Below, one piece after another: positions 23,774 to 31,573 of a DNA stretch of 35,790 nucleotides (position 1 is its first letter; every line of letters begins with the position of its first letter). Both the position numbers and the translations under genes were made by a program. The DNA is from an uncultured Clostridia bacterium (lineage in GTDB: Bacteria > Bacillota > Clostridia > Christensenellales > CAG-917): assembly GCA_947629635.1 (NCBI GenBank), contig CANREO010000003.1, positions 1 through 35,790 of the forward strand, given 5' to 3'. The notes below the pieces were generated by a model, which was not told the origin of the DNA, ran no database searches, and saw only the letters and a program-made list of their open reading frames with translations.

Positions 23774-26203
23774 ATGAGAAAAAACGCGCAAAAGCCCATT
23801 ATCAATCTCGATGCAAACGGCAACGCGATCCCCGAAGCGTTTCCCGTGAGTAAGGGCGCAAAGAAAGATCACAGAAAAACATCGGTGATATATACGTTGC
23901 TCGCATTTTTGTTGCATTTGCTTGCAGTATTGCCTCCCGTCGGTGTAACGCTGTTTTTGGCGCTGAAGACGTACGATCTCGTGCCGTATTATTCCTTCTG
24001 GCCTTTTGTGGCCGTGATCGTAGTAGGCGTCATGGCAATAATATTTACCGTTGTCACGCTTATAGTGACAAGACCCAAAACCAAGAGCAGTATCATGTCG
24101 CAGACTGCAAAGGTCGCGGCAACGTTTGTATGCGTCACATCGGGTCTTGGGATCATCGTCACATACGTGTCCCCCGACATCATCGCGACCGCAACGTCAT
24201 ATACGCTGTTTAACGAAGATCTGTATTACAACGGCGAAAATCAACTTCAGACAAACGCCAAATACGATCGCGAGTTTATCATGGCAAACCTCGTGACGGG
24301 CACCCTGAACGATAGCGAAGACCCGGACGGAGACTTCTCGTATAAAACTCTTTCCAAGCAGATTGAGCAGCCAAACGGCAACTTCTTAAGTTATGAAAAC
24401 GACGAGATACAGACCTATTACGACGGCTACATGCAAAACAGGACCAAAGAAGTTTTGCAAACGGAAGTATTGGACGTGCTTAAAGAAAAGAGCCCGAGAA
24501 AGTATGAGCTGTATGAGTTTATTTACAACAATTTTGTGTTGCTTGACTTCGACTATGCGCTGACAAACGGCTTGCAAAGGCGCGCCTTTACGCTGTCTAT
24601 GGTGGATTATATTTACAATCACTTCGACTACGAGGGCTTGCTTAAAGAAGGATTCCACAATCAGCGTTTGCTCGATCTGTTCCATAGAAATTACGATTCA
24701 TTCAACCAAGACGGCTATCAGACGTTTGACGATTCGCTGTTGCTTTATGCGCAGCTCGGTCCGCGTATGACGGTGCCCGTAGTGCTACGTCTTATTCTCA
24801 ACGGAGGATGGAAATACTCGCAGCCCTCTATGGACGACGAGGGAAATATGTATTACACCGAAGACGGACAAAACTTCCTGTATGAAATGTACAGCGCCTC
24901 TGCTTTGGAGGAGTTTAAGGCTGCTGGCGGCACATTCGATTATACGGGCAAGATGCGCAACAACAAAGGCGAGGAGATAGAGGTCAACTATGGCTTCAAC
25001 AAGGACGGTTGGATGGTGTTTGAAAACGGTATGATCAGACGCCCCATAGACTGGCTGGTGTTGGATATGTTGGGCACGCCTATGGATGTCACCCAACTCG
25101 ATCTTGCCGAACTGATCGGCAATCCGACCATAATGACGCTCGTTGAAAAAATACTCAACAGTTTGGGTTCGCTTACCGACGCCGTCGGCGACCTCATAAC
25201 CGAAGATTTGCAGAATGTTATAGAATACGCCACAAACGGATGTAACCTCAATATAGCGATATATATGAACGACAATGACCGCCTGGCGATCAGCATTGTG
25301 CCTATGAACTATCATTACGGCATACTCGGCTATCAGCAAGCGACATATATGCAGTCAAACAACTTGCTTATGGCGGTTATCAACGTTATGGGGGCACGCA
25401 ATTGGTTGTACATTTTCGGCTCGATAGGCACGATATTGGTTATCGCTGCCGGCATACTCCGCGAGTGTGGCAAGAGGACTCGCGAGCGTACGGAAGTGTC
25501 GCGCGACAGGATCATAAGAGCTAAGTCGCAACCTGTAGGCGACCTCTCTGCTTTGCCCGAAAAGTATGAGCAACGAATGGAAGCCAAGGAAGAAGAGCAA
25601 AACGCGTTCGCTATAGATGATGACGAGATAAAAGTTGTCGAAGAAAAGGCGCACGAGGGCGAGGAGAGCGAGAAGGCAGAGCCGATTTCGGAAGAAAAGA
25701 CGACCGAGCCTATAGAAACGGCGCACATTGAGAGCGTGTCGTCGGAAGCGTCCGAAGAAAAACCGGTGTCCGAACAAAAGGCCGAGTCTGTGCCCGAAGC
25801 GGAAGAAGTTGCGGAGCAAAAGACGGAAGAGCCTGAAGTGGCCGAGGAAAAGAAGAAAGAAAAGAAAGCAAAAGAGCCTAAAGCTCCAAAGGAGCCTAAA
25901 GAACCGAAGAAAGCCAAGGAGCCTGAAAAAAAGGAGAAGGAAGAGAAAAAGCCCTCCGCCCGTCCGACGTCTGCCGGGACTCAACGCCCGACAAACGGCG
26001 CTGCCAGACCTACAAACGGCTCGGCTCGGCCCGTACAACGCCCGGCGAACGGAGCAGCGAGACCTACAAACGGCCAACGCCCCACGACAAACGGCCAACG
26101 TCCGGCTAACGGCTCCAGACCTGCGAGCGCAAGACCTGCCGGCCAGCGTCCCACAAACGGCGCCCCCAGGCCGAGGCCCACAAACGGCTCGCGACCCAGA
26201 TGA
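23774..26203 (+). CDS. 809-residue membrane protein with basic RPTNG-repeat tail, unrecognised
   Basis: I do not recognise this protein. The ATG at 23774, one base after the previous stop, has AAGGAGGTG seven bases before it; an earlier in-frame start at 23744 is rejected. It has the same layout as its neighbour: membrane segments at about 36-64, 75-99 and 112-133, a roughly 410-residue outside domain with LAELIGNPTIMTLVEKILNS, and a fourth segment near 543-563 (WLYIFGSIGTILVIAAGIL). The cytoplasmic tail of about 245 residues is acidic first, then Lys/Pro/Glu-rich (repeats of KEPK and KAKE), and ends with eight copies of RP[TA]NG-type repeats from about residue 736 to the end, all basic and without acidic residues. 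The tail is surely disordered. A terminator follows. Confidence 0.75.
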   Translation: MRKNAQKPIINLDANGNAIPEAFPVSKGAKKDHRKTSVIYTLLAFLLHLLAVLPPVGVTLFLALKTYDLVPYYSFWPFVAVIVVGVMAIIFTVVTLIVTRPKTKSSIMSQTAKVAATFVCVTSGLGIIVTYVSPDIIATATSYTLFNEDLYYNGENQLQTNAKYDREFIMANLVTGTLNDSEDPDGDFSYKTLSKQIEQPNGNFLSYENDEIQTYYDGYMQNRTKEVLQTEVLDVLKEKSPRKYELYEFIYNNFVLLDFDYALTNGLQRRAFTLSMVDYIYNHFDYEGLLKEGFHNQRLLDLFHRNYDSFNQDGYQTFDDSLLLYAQLGPRMTVPVVLRLILNGGWKYSQPSMDDEGNMYYTEDGQNFLYEMYSASALEEFKAAGGTFDYTGKMRNNKGEEIEVNYGFNKDGWMVFENGMIRRPIDWLVLDMLGTPMDVTQLDLAELIGNPTIMTLVEKILNSLGSLTDAVGDLITEDLQNVIEYATNGCNLNIAIYMNDNDRLAISIVPMNYHYGILGYQQATYMQSNNLLMAVINVMGARNWLYIFGSIGTILVIAAGILRECGKRTRERTEVSRDRIIRAKSQPVGDLSALPEKYEQRMEAKEEEQNAFAIDDDEIKVVEEKAHEGEESEKAEPISEEKTTEPIETAHIESVSSEASEEKPVSEQKAESVPEAEEVAEQKTEEPEVAEEKKKEKKAKEPKAPKEPKEPKKAKEPEKKEKEEKKPSARPTSAGTQRPTNGAARPTNGSARPVQRPANGAARPTNGQRPTTNGQRPANGSRPASARPAGQRPTNGAPRPRPTNGSRPR
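25978..26200 (+). repeat. RP(T/A)NG coding repeats in the protein tail
   Basis: About eight copies of a short unit encoding Arg-Pro-Thr/Ala-(Thr)-Asn-Gly, mostly spelled as cgnccnacaaacggc variants and separated by two to nine other residues. The degenerate spacing suggests repeated slippage or duplication. No acidic residue occurs in the region. Confidence 0.85.
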
Positions 26204-26208
26204 TGAGA

Positions 26209-26234
26209 GCGGTGCGCAAAGCGCGCCGCTTTTA
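26209..26234 (+). terminator. Terminator after the 809-residue protein
   Basis: GCGGTGCGC (26209-26217) pairs with GCGCGCCGC (26221-26229), with one G-T wobble, around AAA, followed by TTTTA. Confidence 0.75.
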
Positions 26235-26257
26235 TATTTCGGTTGTGATGATTATGC

Positions 26258-26285
26258 TTGCAAAAAGTATTTAATATGATATTAT
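26258..26285 (+). promoter_or_regulatory. Promoter of the 203-residue membrane protein
   Basis: TTGCAA (26258-26263) and TATTAT (26280-26285), 16 bases apart. The -10 surroundings ATGATATTATAT are the same as at the promoter of the upstream operon (20897-20908). Confidence 0.6.
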
Positions 26286-26312
26286 ATATATAGAAAATAA
26301 AGGGGAAAAAAG

Positions 26313-26924
26313 ATGTTTTCCAAGAAGCACAAAATACGCTCTATATTGTTTGCATTATCTATAGCCCTCATACTTTTGGGCATACTTTTTCTTGTCAACG
26401 CAATGGGCGCGGCGCGCATTTTCCCCGCCTTCTACGATATAAAAAACGTACTTGCAAAGTACATAGTCGTCATTGTCACGATGGCGTGCGGTATAATGCT
26501 CTTTTCCAACCTCGCCTCGCAGGTTGAGCAGGATAAATTGAGGAATGGGCTTACTATAGGCATAACTACTTTTTCCACTATACTCACGGTGCCGCTTGTG
26601 TACGTATTTATCGCGATCTTTCCTGCCAAGGCAAACGGCAAGATAGGGCCGGTGGGCAGAGTGATGGCATTGGACAAGATCTTGGAAGGCTTTGAAGAAT
26701 GGTTTGGCAACGGCGCGTTTTTATATGTAGTATTGGCGTTTATGCTCATCTTGTCTTTGATATTTATTGCTTTTCCGCTTGTCACGGGGATATTTACCGT
26801 TAAAGGCAAAACAATCGCCATAGGCAAAAACCCCGATACGGGGAAGTTTGGCATATACCTTGCGCCGCTCCCCGTGATCGCAAAGCGCGAAAGCGTACAA
26901 TCTACGGTGGAATACAAAAAATAA
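26313..26924 (+). CDS. 203-residue four-helix membrane protein, unrecognised
   Basis: I do not recognise a family. The ATG at 26313 has AAAGGGG seven bases before it. Four hydrophobic segments lie at about residues 11-30, 47-67, 82-104 and 137-160, with a loop of about 30 residues between the third and fourth (KANGKIGPVGRVMALDKILE) and a 40-residue C-terminal tail. It has its own promoter, separated from the 809-residue protein gene by a terminator, but the -10 sequence repeats that of the operon before it, which argues for joint expression. The ending converges on the U32 gene. Confidence 0.7.
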   Translation: MFSKKHKIRSILFALSIALILLGILFLVNAMGAARIFPAFYDIKNVLAKYIVVIVTMACGIMLFSNLASQVEQDKLRNGLTIGITTFSTILTVPLVYVFIAIFPAKANGKIGPVGRVMALDKILEGFEEWFGNGAFLYVVLAFMLILSLIFIAFPLVTGIFTVKGKTIAIGKNPDTGKFGIYLAPLPVIAKRESVQSTVEYKK

Positions 26925-26968
26925 GCGTGTCGATTTAAACGCGCTTTAATTTAACTAAAAACATTATA

Positions 26969-27000
26969 AAAACCGAAAGATAATGATCTTCGGTTTTTTA
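26969..27000 (+). terminator. Terminator between the 203-residue protein and the U32 gene
   Basis: AACCGAA and GAT (26971-26981, one bulged A) pair with ATC and TTCGGTT (26986-26995) around AATG, followed by T5. A matching A-run on the other side lets it work for the convergent U32 gene as well. Confidence 0.85.
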
Positions 27001-27042
27001 TTTGGGTTTTAGCGTCTAAAATTTGTGAAAAACGGATAGAAC

Positions 27043-28254
27043 TTAATATTTTACAAGCAAGTCTCCCGGCAAAAGTGAATAGGGGCAGGGCAAGATATAG
27101 CGTCGTTGCACGAGCAGAGCGTCGTCCGTAGTTTCTCCGCTGTCTTTAATAGATATTGCAGTCACGGCGAACTCTTTTCCGTCCGCGCCTTCATTGGGCG
27201 ACAAAACGGTCAATATGTCGCCGACGCGAAAACGATTGCGCATTTCTACGGCGATGAGCCCATTGTGATATTCTTCTACAATGGCAATAAATTTTGCCTT
27301 TTCCTCGAGTTTGGATACGTTTTCGCTGATAGTCTCAATATTTTCGCCGTCGAAATAGGCATTTGTATAAGGCCTATGGGAAATCGTTTCCAACGCGGCT
27401 TCCAATCTATCGAGGTTTTGTATTTTACCGGTTTGCAGGTAGCTGTCTATTGCGCGACGATAAGTTTTTGCAACCGTGGCGATATAAAATTCGCTCTTCA
27501 TGCGCCCCTCTACTTTGAATGAAGTCAAGCCTGCGTCAATAAGCGCGGGCACGCGAGACAGCAAGTTCAGGTCGCGACTGTTCATAAAATATGTGCCGCG
27601 CGCGTCTTGTTCAACGTCAAGCGGCTTGTCGGGTTGCTTGTCTTCGGCAATGCGATATCCCCATCTGCAAGGCTGTATACATTCGCCCCTGTTGGCGCTC
27701 CTGCCCGAAAAATACGTGGATAGCAGACATCTGCCGCTATAGCTAACGCACATGGCGCCATGCACAAACGCCTCAAATTCCATTTGGGGGACGGCGGAGC
27801 GTATTGCCATAATCTCTTCCAGGCTCAACTCTCTTCCGAGCACCGTGCGTTTTACGCCTTGTTCCAACCAAAAGCGTACTGCACGGCTGTTTAGAGTATT
27901 TGCCTGTGTGGAAAGATGGATATCGAGATTCGGAGCGACTTCGCGGCAGAGGGAGAGAAGCCCGACGTCCGAGACGATGACTCCGTCCGCGCCAATCCGC
28001 GCCAAAAATACAATATAATTGCGTGCTGCAAGTATGTCGGCGTCCCGTGCGAAAATATTTACGGTCACATAGATTTTTTTGCCCAGCGAATGAGCGTATT
28101 CGACACCGCTTCGTATGTCCTCGTCCGAAAAGTTGTCCGCAAATGCGCGCAAAGAAAAAGCTTTGCCGCCGATATATACAGCGTCGGCACCAAAGTGAAA
28201 AGCGGTTTTCAATTTTTTGAGATTGCCTGCGGGCAAAAGAAGTTCGCAACTCAT
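27043..28254 (-). CDS. U32 family protein, tRNA or rRNA hydroxylation (TrhP/RlhA-like)
   Basis: Peptidase U32 family member of 403 residues. Better-known relatives, TrhP (YegQ) and RlhA (YdcP) in E. coli and YrrN/YrrO in Bacillus, are needed for hydroxylating uridine 34 of tRNA or C2501 of 23S rRNA rather than for proteolysis. The start MSCELLLPAGNLKKLKTA matches the family, followed by DAVYIGGKAFSLRA, and the signature region EAFVHGAMCVSYSGRCLLS with RGECIQPCRWGY holds conserved cysteines. Which RNA is modified cannot be told from this copy. It starts 48 bases after proS ends and is probably in one transcript with it; no ribosome site is evident before the ATG. Confidence 0.85.
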   Translation of the reverse strand: MSCELLLPAGNLKKLKTAFHFGADAVYIGGKAFSLRAFADNFSDEDIRSGVEYAHSLGKKIYVTVNIFARDADILAARNYIVFLARIGADGVIVSDVGLLSLCREVAPNLDIHLSTQANTLNSRAVRFWLEQGVKRTVLGRELSLEEIMAIRSAVPQMEFEAFVHGAMCVSYSGRCLLSTYFSGRSANRGECIQPCRWGYRIAEDKQPDKPLDVEQDARGTYFMNSRDLNLLSRVPALIDAGLTSFKVEGRMKSEFYIATVAKTYRRAIDSYLQTGKIQNLDRLEAALETISHRPYTNAYFDGENIETISENVSKLEEKAKFIAIVEEYHNGLIAVEMRNRFRVGDILTVLSPNEGADGKEFAVTAISIKDSGETTDDALLVQRRYILPCPYSLLPGDLLVKY

Positions 28255-28302
28255 AATTTATCGTGTTAGAATGCGCAAATCCTCGCATAAGCAGAGGGAT
28301 CG

Positions 28303-29748
28303 TCAATAGCTTTTTGCAAAATATACGACCTTAGTGGCAGGTTTTTTGCAGCACACGCAGACATCGCCAACGGGCGTTTGATCAAAAGGCATTACGCGAG
28401 TTGTGGCGGCAAGTTCCTCTTTGATTTTGTCCTCGCATTCGCGACAACCGCACCACATCGCCTTGACGAAGTTTTTATTGTCGAGGGCGGTCTTCATTTC
28501 TTCCATATCGCCGCAAACGCATATGTGCGAGTGCAAAAATTCTCGGGACATCTCATACAAATTTTCATGTATATCGTCCAAAAGTTTCGGAATCTCCGTT
28601 TCGAGGGCGTCCAAAGCTACCGGGATCTTTTCGAGCGTGTCGCGGCGGACGGCCATTGCCTGTCCGTTTTCTATATCGCGCGGACCGATCTCCAGTCTGA
28701 TGGGCACGCCCTTCATCTCCCATTCGTTATATTTCCATCCCGGGGATTGATCTCTGTCGTCAAGCTCTACGCGCACGCCTGCTTTTTTAAGGCGGTCGGA
28801 GACCTCGATTGCTTTTTGGAGTACTCCGTCCTTATGGAAGGCAACAGGCACTATGACCGTCTGTACGGGGGCCACGCGCGGAGGTAACTTTAGCCCACGT
28901 TGATCGCCGTGCGCCATTATAAGAGCTCCTATAAGTCGCGTAGACACGCCCCAACTGGTTTGATATGGGTTTTTCAATTGCCCGTCGCGGTCGAGATATT
29001 TGATCTCAAATGCGGAAGCAAAGTTTTTGCCGAGATAGTGTGAAGTGCCTGCTTGCAAAGATTTGCCGTCCAACATCATTGCCTCCATCGCATATGTATC
29101 GACGGCGCCGGCAAATTTTTCTTTTTCCGTTTTGACGCCTGTCAGCACGTCAATTGCAAGCACGTTTTGCATGAACTCTCTGTACAATTCGAGCATTTTG
29201 AGAGTTTCTTCTCTCGCTTCCTCTTCGGAGCAATGCAAAGTGTGCCCTTCCTGCCACAAAAATTCGCTGGTCCTGAGGAAGGGACGCGTTGTTTTTTCCC
29301 ACCGGACAACGTTTGCCCATTGATTTATAAGCAGCGGCAGGTCGCGATAGCTTTGCACCCATTTTGAATACATGGAGCAAATAATTGTCTCCGAAGTCGG
29401 ACGAACGACAAGTTTCTCTTCAAGCGGCGTATCGCCGATGTGCGTGACAAGAGCGACTTCGGGCGCGAAGCCTTCCACGTGCTCAGCCTCTTTTACCAGA
29501 AAGCTATAGGGAATAAACATGGGAAAGTATGCGTTTTTGTGCCCCGTGGCTTTAAAGCGCTTGTTTAATTCCTCTTGTATATGCTCCCAGATCTCATAGC
29601 CGTAGGGACGAATGACCATGGTGCCTTTGACGGGACCGTAGTCTACAAGCTGAGTCTTTAAGATGACGTCGGTGTACCATTGAGGAAAATCCTCGTTCAT
29701 ATCCGCGATTTCTTTTACAAATTGTTTGTCCTTAAGCTCTTTTGCCAT
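28303..29748 (-). CDS. proS: Prolyl-tRNA synthetase, archaeal/eukaryal-like type
   Basis: Charges tRNA-Pro with proline. The 481-residue length and the absence of the YbaK-like editing insert put it in the short ProS type 3 group found in many clostridia. Class II motifs are seen: motif 2 in NQWANVVRWEKTTRPFLRTS, RPTSETIICSMYSKW earlier, and motif 3 near GVSTRLIGALIMAHGDQRGL. The C-terminal zinc-like site has CGCRECEDKIKEE and CVCCKKPA, and the protein ends VVYFAKSY, the family's usual tyrosine end. A GAGAGG sequence lies just before the ATG at 29748. I see no T-box in the leader. Confidence 0.96.
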   Translation of the reverse strand: MAKELKDKQFVKEIADMNEDFPQWYTDVILKTQLVDYGPVKGTMVIRPYGYEIWEHIQEELNKRFKATGHKNAYFPMFIPYSFLVKEAEHVEGFAPEVALVTHIGDTPLEEKLVVRPTSETIICSMYSKWVQSYRDLPLLINQWANVVRWEKTTRPFLRTSEFLWQEGHTLHCSEEEAREETLKMLELYREFMQNVLAIDVLTGVKTEKEKFAGAVDTYAMEAMMLDGKSLQAGTSHYLGKNFASAFEIKYLDRDGQLKNPYQTSWGVSTRLIGALIMAHGDQRGLKLPPRVAPVQTVIVPVAFHKDGVLQKAIEVSDRLKKAGVRVELDDRDQSPGWKYNEWEMKGVPIRLEIGPRDIENGQAMAVRRDTLEKIPVALDALETEIPKLLDDIHENLYEMSREFLHSHICVCGDMEEMKTALDNKNFVKAMWCGCRECEDKIKEELAATTRVMPFDQTPVGDVCVCCKKPATKVVYFAKSY

Positions 29749-29870
29749 ATAGCCTCTCTATAATATATATAATTAGTTTTTTACAGACATCTATATTATA
29801 AATCTCAAATATTCTATCACGGCGACGGAATTTATGCAACTGCCGATATACATATTGTTTCGATTCGCAA

Positions 29871-29896
29871 TAAAAAAACCTGCCCTTTCGGGCAGG
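29871..29896 (-). terminator. Terminator of the PH-domain gene
   Basis: On the minus strand CCTGCCC (29896-29890) pairs with GGGCAGG (29885-29879) around a GAAA tetraloop and is followed by seven T. It is a textbook intrinsic terminator just past the gene end at 29927. Confidence 0.92.
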
Positions 29897-29926
29897 AAAT
29901 AGAAAAGGGATGGATACATGTCTTCT

Positions 29927-30343
29927 TTAGTTGTTTTTGATTGCGGAAGCCATAGCTTGAGCCATTTGAGCGGCCTGCGCCTTTGTTTTTTCTTCCTCAA
30001 AGATATCCATTTGATTGAACACCGCAGTCTTGAACTCTTCCGCTTTTTTGATGCCATAGAAAGCGATCTTGTCCTCAGAACCCGCAGTTTCAACCTTTAT
30101 GGTGCCGTATTTGAAAATTTTGCCAAAGAAACCGCTGGAAACGCTGACATTTTGTATCTTGTTGAGGGGAGCATTGAGCGCCTTTGTGCGAATAAAACCT
30201 GCCTTACCGATTACACTCTTATTTGTGAGCGCGATCTCATTTGTAAAAAACAGGATAGGATGAGAAAAGAAAGTCAAAAAGTGCTTTTTTGCCTTCAGAA
30301 CCACTGTCTCATTGCGACCCAAGTGTTTGTCTACATAACTCAT
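29927..30343 (-). CDS. Small bacterial PH-domain protein
   Basis: A 138-residue soluble protein with a single bacterial PH domain (bPH_2/YdbT type): LKAKKHFLTF, then ITLTNKSV-like EIALTNKSVIGK, and LNKIQNVSVSSGFFGKIFKY, which is the family's signature strand. Relatives with this domain are usually membrane proteins; here no membrane helix is present. The C-terminal 30 residues are charged and helical (EEEKTKAQAAQMAQA). The start is the ATG at 30343 with GGAGG ten bases before it. It is divergent from an XRE regulator whose operators lie in this gene's promoter. A role in responding to envelope or metal stress is possible but only inferred. Confidence 0.75.
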   Translation of the reverse strand: MSYVDKHLGRNETVVLKAKKHFLTFFSHPILFFTNEIALTNKSVIGKAGFIRTKALNAPLNKIQNVSVSSGFFGKIFKYGTIKVETAGSEDKIAFYGIKKAEEFKTAVFNQMDIFEEEKTKAQAAQMAQAMASAIKNN

Positions 30344-30375
30344 TTGTTTGAATCCTCCATATGTTTTGTACATAC

Positions 30376-30429
30376 ATTATAATGTAAGAATTCTTAAATG
30401 TCAACTTATAAATTAAGAATTCTTATATT
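30376..30429. promoter_or_regulatory. Divergent promoters with two TAAGAATTCTTA operators
   Basis: On the minus strand TTGACA (30404-30399) and TATAAT (30381-30376) are both perfect hexamers spaced 17 bases. The palindrome TAAGAATTCTTA sits in that spacer at 30385-30396. A second identical copy is at 30414-30425, overlapping the start of TATATT (30424-30429), the likely -10 of the XRE gene on the plus strand. The centres are 29 bases apart, close to three helical turns. Confidence 0.8.
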
Positions 30430-30437
30430 TTGATTAT

Positions 30438-30644
30438 ATGAGAAACAATGTGATCGGAGAAGCAATTAAAAGCAATAGACTGGCCCAACATATGACGCAA
30501 AAACAGCTTGCGGCAAAGATAGGGGCTACGCATGCGGCAATCAGCTATTGGGAAAATGGAGTGAACATCCCCAACGTTCGCGATTGCTGGAAAATCGCCG
30601 ATGTTTTTCAAATATCATTGGACGAGCTTGTCGGCAGGGGTTGA
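30438..30644 (+). CDS. XRE-family transcriptional regulator
   Basis: A 68-residue protein that is only a helix-turn-helix domain: MTQKQLAAKIGATHAAISYWENGVNIP holds the two recognition helices, and the ending KIADVFQISLDELVGRG is the family's classic tail. The ATG at 30438 has no ribosome site and lies eight bases after the TATATT -10, so the mRNA is probably leaderless. It probably binds the two TAAGAATTCTTA palindromes and represses itself and the divergent PH-domain gene. Confidence 0.9.
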   Translation: MRNNVIGEAIKSNRLAQHMTQKQLAAKIGATHAAISYWENGVNIPNVRDCWKIADVFQISLDELVGRG

Positions 30645-30720
30645 AGGAGATTGCGCCAAGCGAGAGAGCGCGGCGCGAAACAGTGGCGCGCCCGATATGA
30701 GAAAGACAAACGAATTTGGG

Positions 30721-30750
30721 CAAAATGAAAGCGACGCCGTTTGGCGCCGC
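30721..30750 (-). terminator. Terminator of the zinc-ribbon gene
   Basis: On the minus strand GCGGCGCC (30750-30743) pairs with GGCGTCGC (30738-30731), with one G-T wobble, around AAAC, and TTTCATTTTG follows. Confidence 0.7.
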
Positions 30751-30773
30751 CGTAGTAGCTAAAGAGCGGAAAA

Positions 30774-31226
30774 TCATAGATCCTCTTCCTCTTCTTCCTC
30801 TTCGTCTATATCCTCGATGTCGTCTATATTGCCTATTTCTTCAAAATCGTCGGACTGAGCTTCTTCCTCTTCGAAGTCTTCTTCCTCCTCTTCTTGAAGT
30901 TGGGAGAGAGAAACTTCGCCGTCTTCTTCCGCAATCGGCTCATCGTCGACGTAGTCCTGCCAATCGTCGCCCTCCTCGGACTCTTTATCAATGTTCTTTT
31001 GGGCTTGTTCGGCGCGACAAGTAGCGCAAATATCCTCATCTGCTTCAAGATAGTTGACCTTGCAGACGGGACAGATCCTGTCTTCGAGGATAAATTCATC
31101 CTCATCGTCTTCCAGCAAACTTATTGTGCTTGCCTTGCCCAATTCGGCCTTGCACACTTCGCAAAGCTCTTCTTTTTCATTTATCCAATTCAGCTCACAG
31201 CGTGGACATTTTTTATATTTTCCCAT
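30774..31226 (-). CDS. Zinc-ribbon protein with an extremely acidic tail
   Basis: I recognise the layout but no named family. The 150-residue protein has two Cys4 sites: CPRCELNWINEKEELCEVC (residues 7-25) and CPVCKVNYLEADEDICATC (about 52-70). Each is C-x2-C-x12-14-C-x2-C, a rubredoxin-like or ribbon knuckle. The last 70 residues are dominated by Glu and Asp (EEEEEDFEEEEA, IDEEEEEEEDL). AGAGGTG lies before the ATG at 31226. It is divergent from spo0A. The tail would repel nucleic acid and may bind basic proteins; it could be a chaperone-like or transcription-associated factor, but that is only guesswork. Confidence 0.7.
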   Translation of the reverse strand: MGKYKKCPRCELNWINEKEELCEVCKAELGKASTISLLEDDEDEFILEDRICPVCKVNYLEADEDICATCRAEQAQKNIDKESEEGDDWQDYVDDEPIAEEDGEVSLSQLQEEEEEDFEEEEAQSDDFEEIGNIDDIEDIDEEEEEEEDL

Positions 31227-31573
31227 TTACACCTCTGTACGGATTGGCTTTCATATATTATATTTATATATAACCATTCTGTAAACTGATTTTTTGCATT
31301 TTTTGCAAAAAAATTCAATCGGCTCTATCTTGTAGCGATTAGTCGACGATTTTCAACATATTGTGGTTTGAAAAAATGGTGAAAATAATTATTGAAAATC
31401 TTTCAAAAAAGGCTTAAAATACGCTCGAATTGACAGAAATATAAAGAATTCACCTGTACATAATTGAATAAGACAAATGTTAAAAAATTACGACAAAATA
31501 CGATTTTTTTACCGTATTTTTGCCCCAAACCAAAAATTTATAATATGCTATCATTTGTTTGCGGAGGAATCCT
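31227..31573. promoter_or_regulatory. 347 bp spacer between the zinc-ribbon gene and spo0A
   Basis: A strongly A+T-rich control region. An inverted repeat AAAATACG (31495-31502) and CGTATTTT (31513-31520) lies about 20-50 bases before the possible -10 hexamers TATAAT (31539-31544) and TGCTATCAT (31546-31554). I find no good -35 or sigma-H match, and no 0A box (TGTCGAA) beyond loose resemblances. The rest, 31260-31490, shows no gene. Confidence 0.45.

Noticed and set aside
25355..26098. Open frame of 247 codons opposite the repeat tail of the 809-residue protein
   Set aside because: Its leucine/arginine/phenylalanine low-complexity product is the reverse reading of Lys/Glu and Arg-Pro codons.
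29749..29870. Possible T-box or other leader before proS
   Set aside because: The leader is short and A+T-rich, with no T-box bulge (UGGN) and no antiterminator pairing visible.
31420..31560. Sigma-H promoter or 0A box before spo0A
   Set aside because: AAAGGCTTA and GAAT-like pieces are present but at wrong spacing; no TGTCGAA box found.
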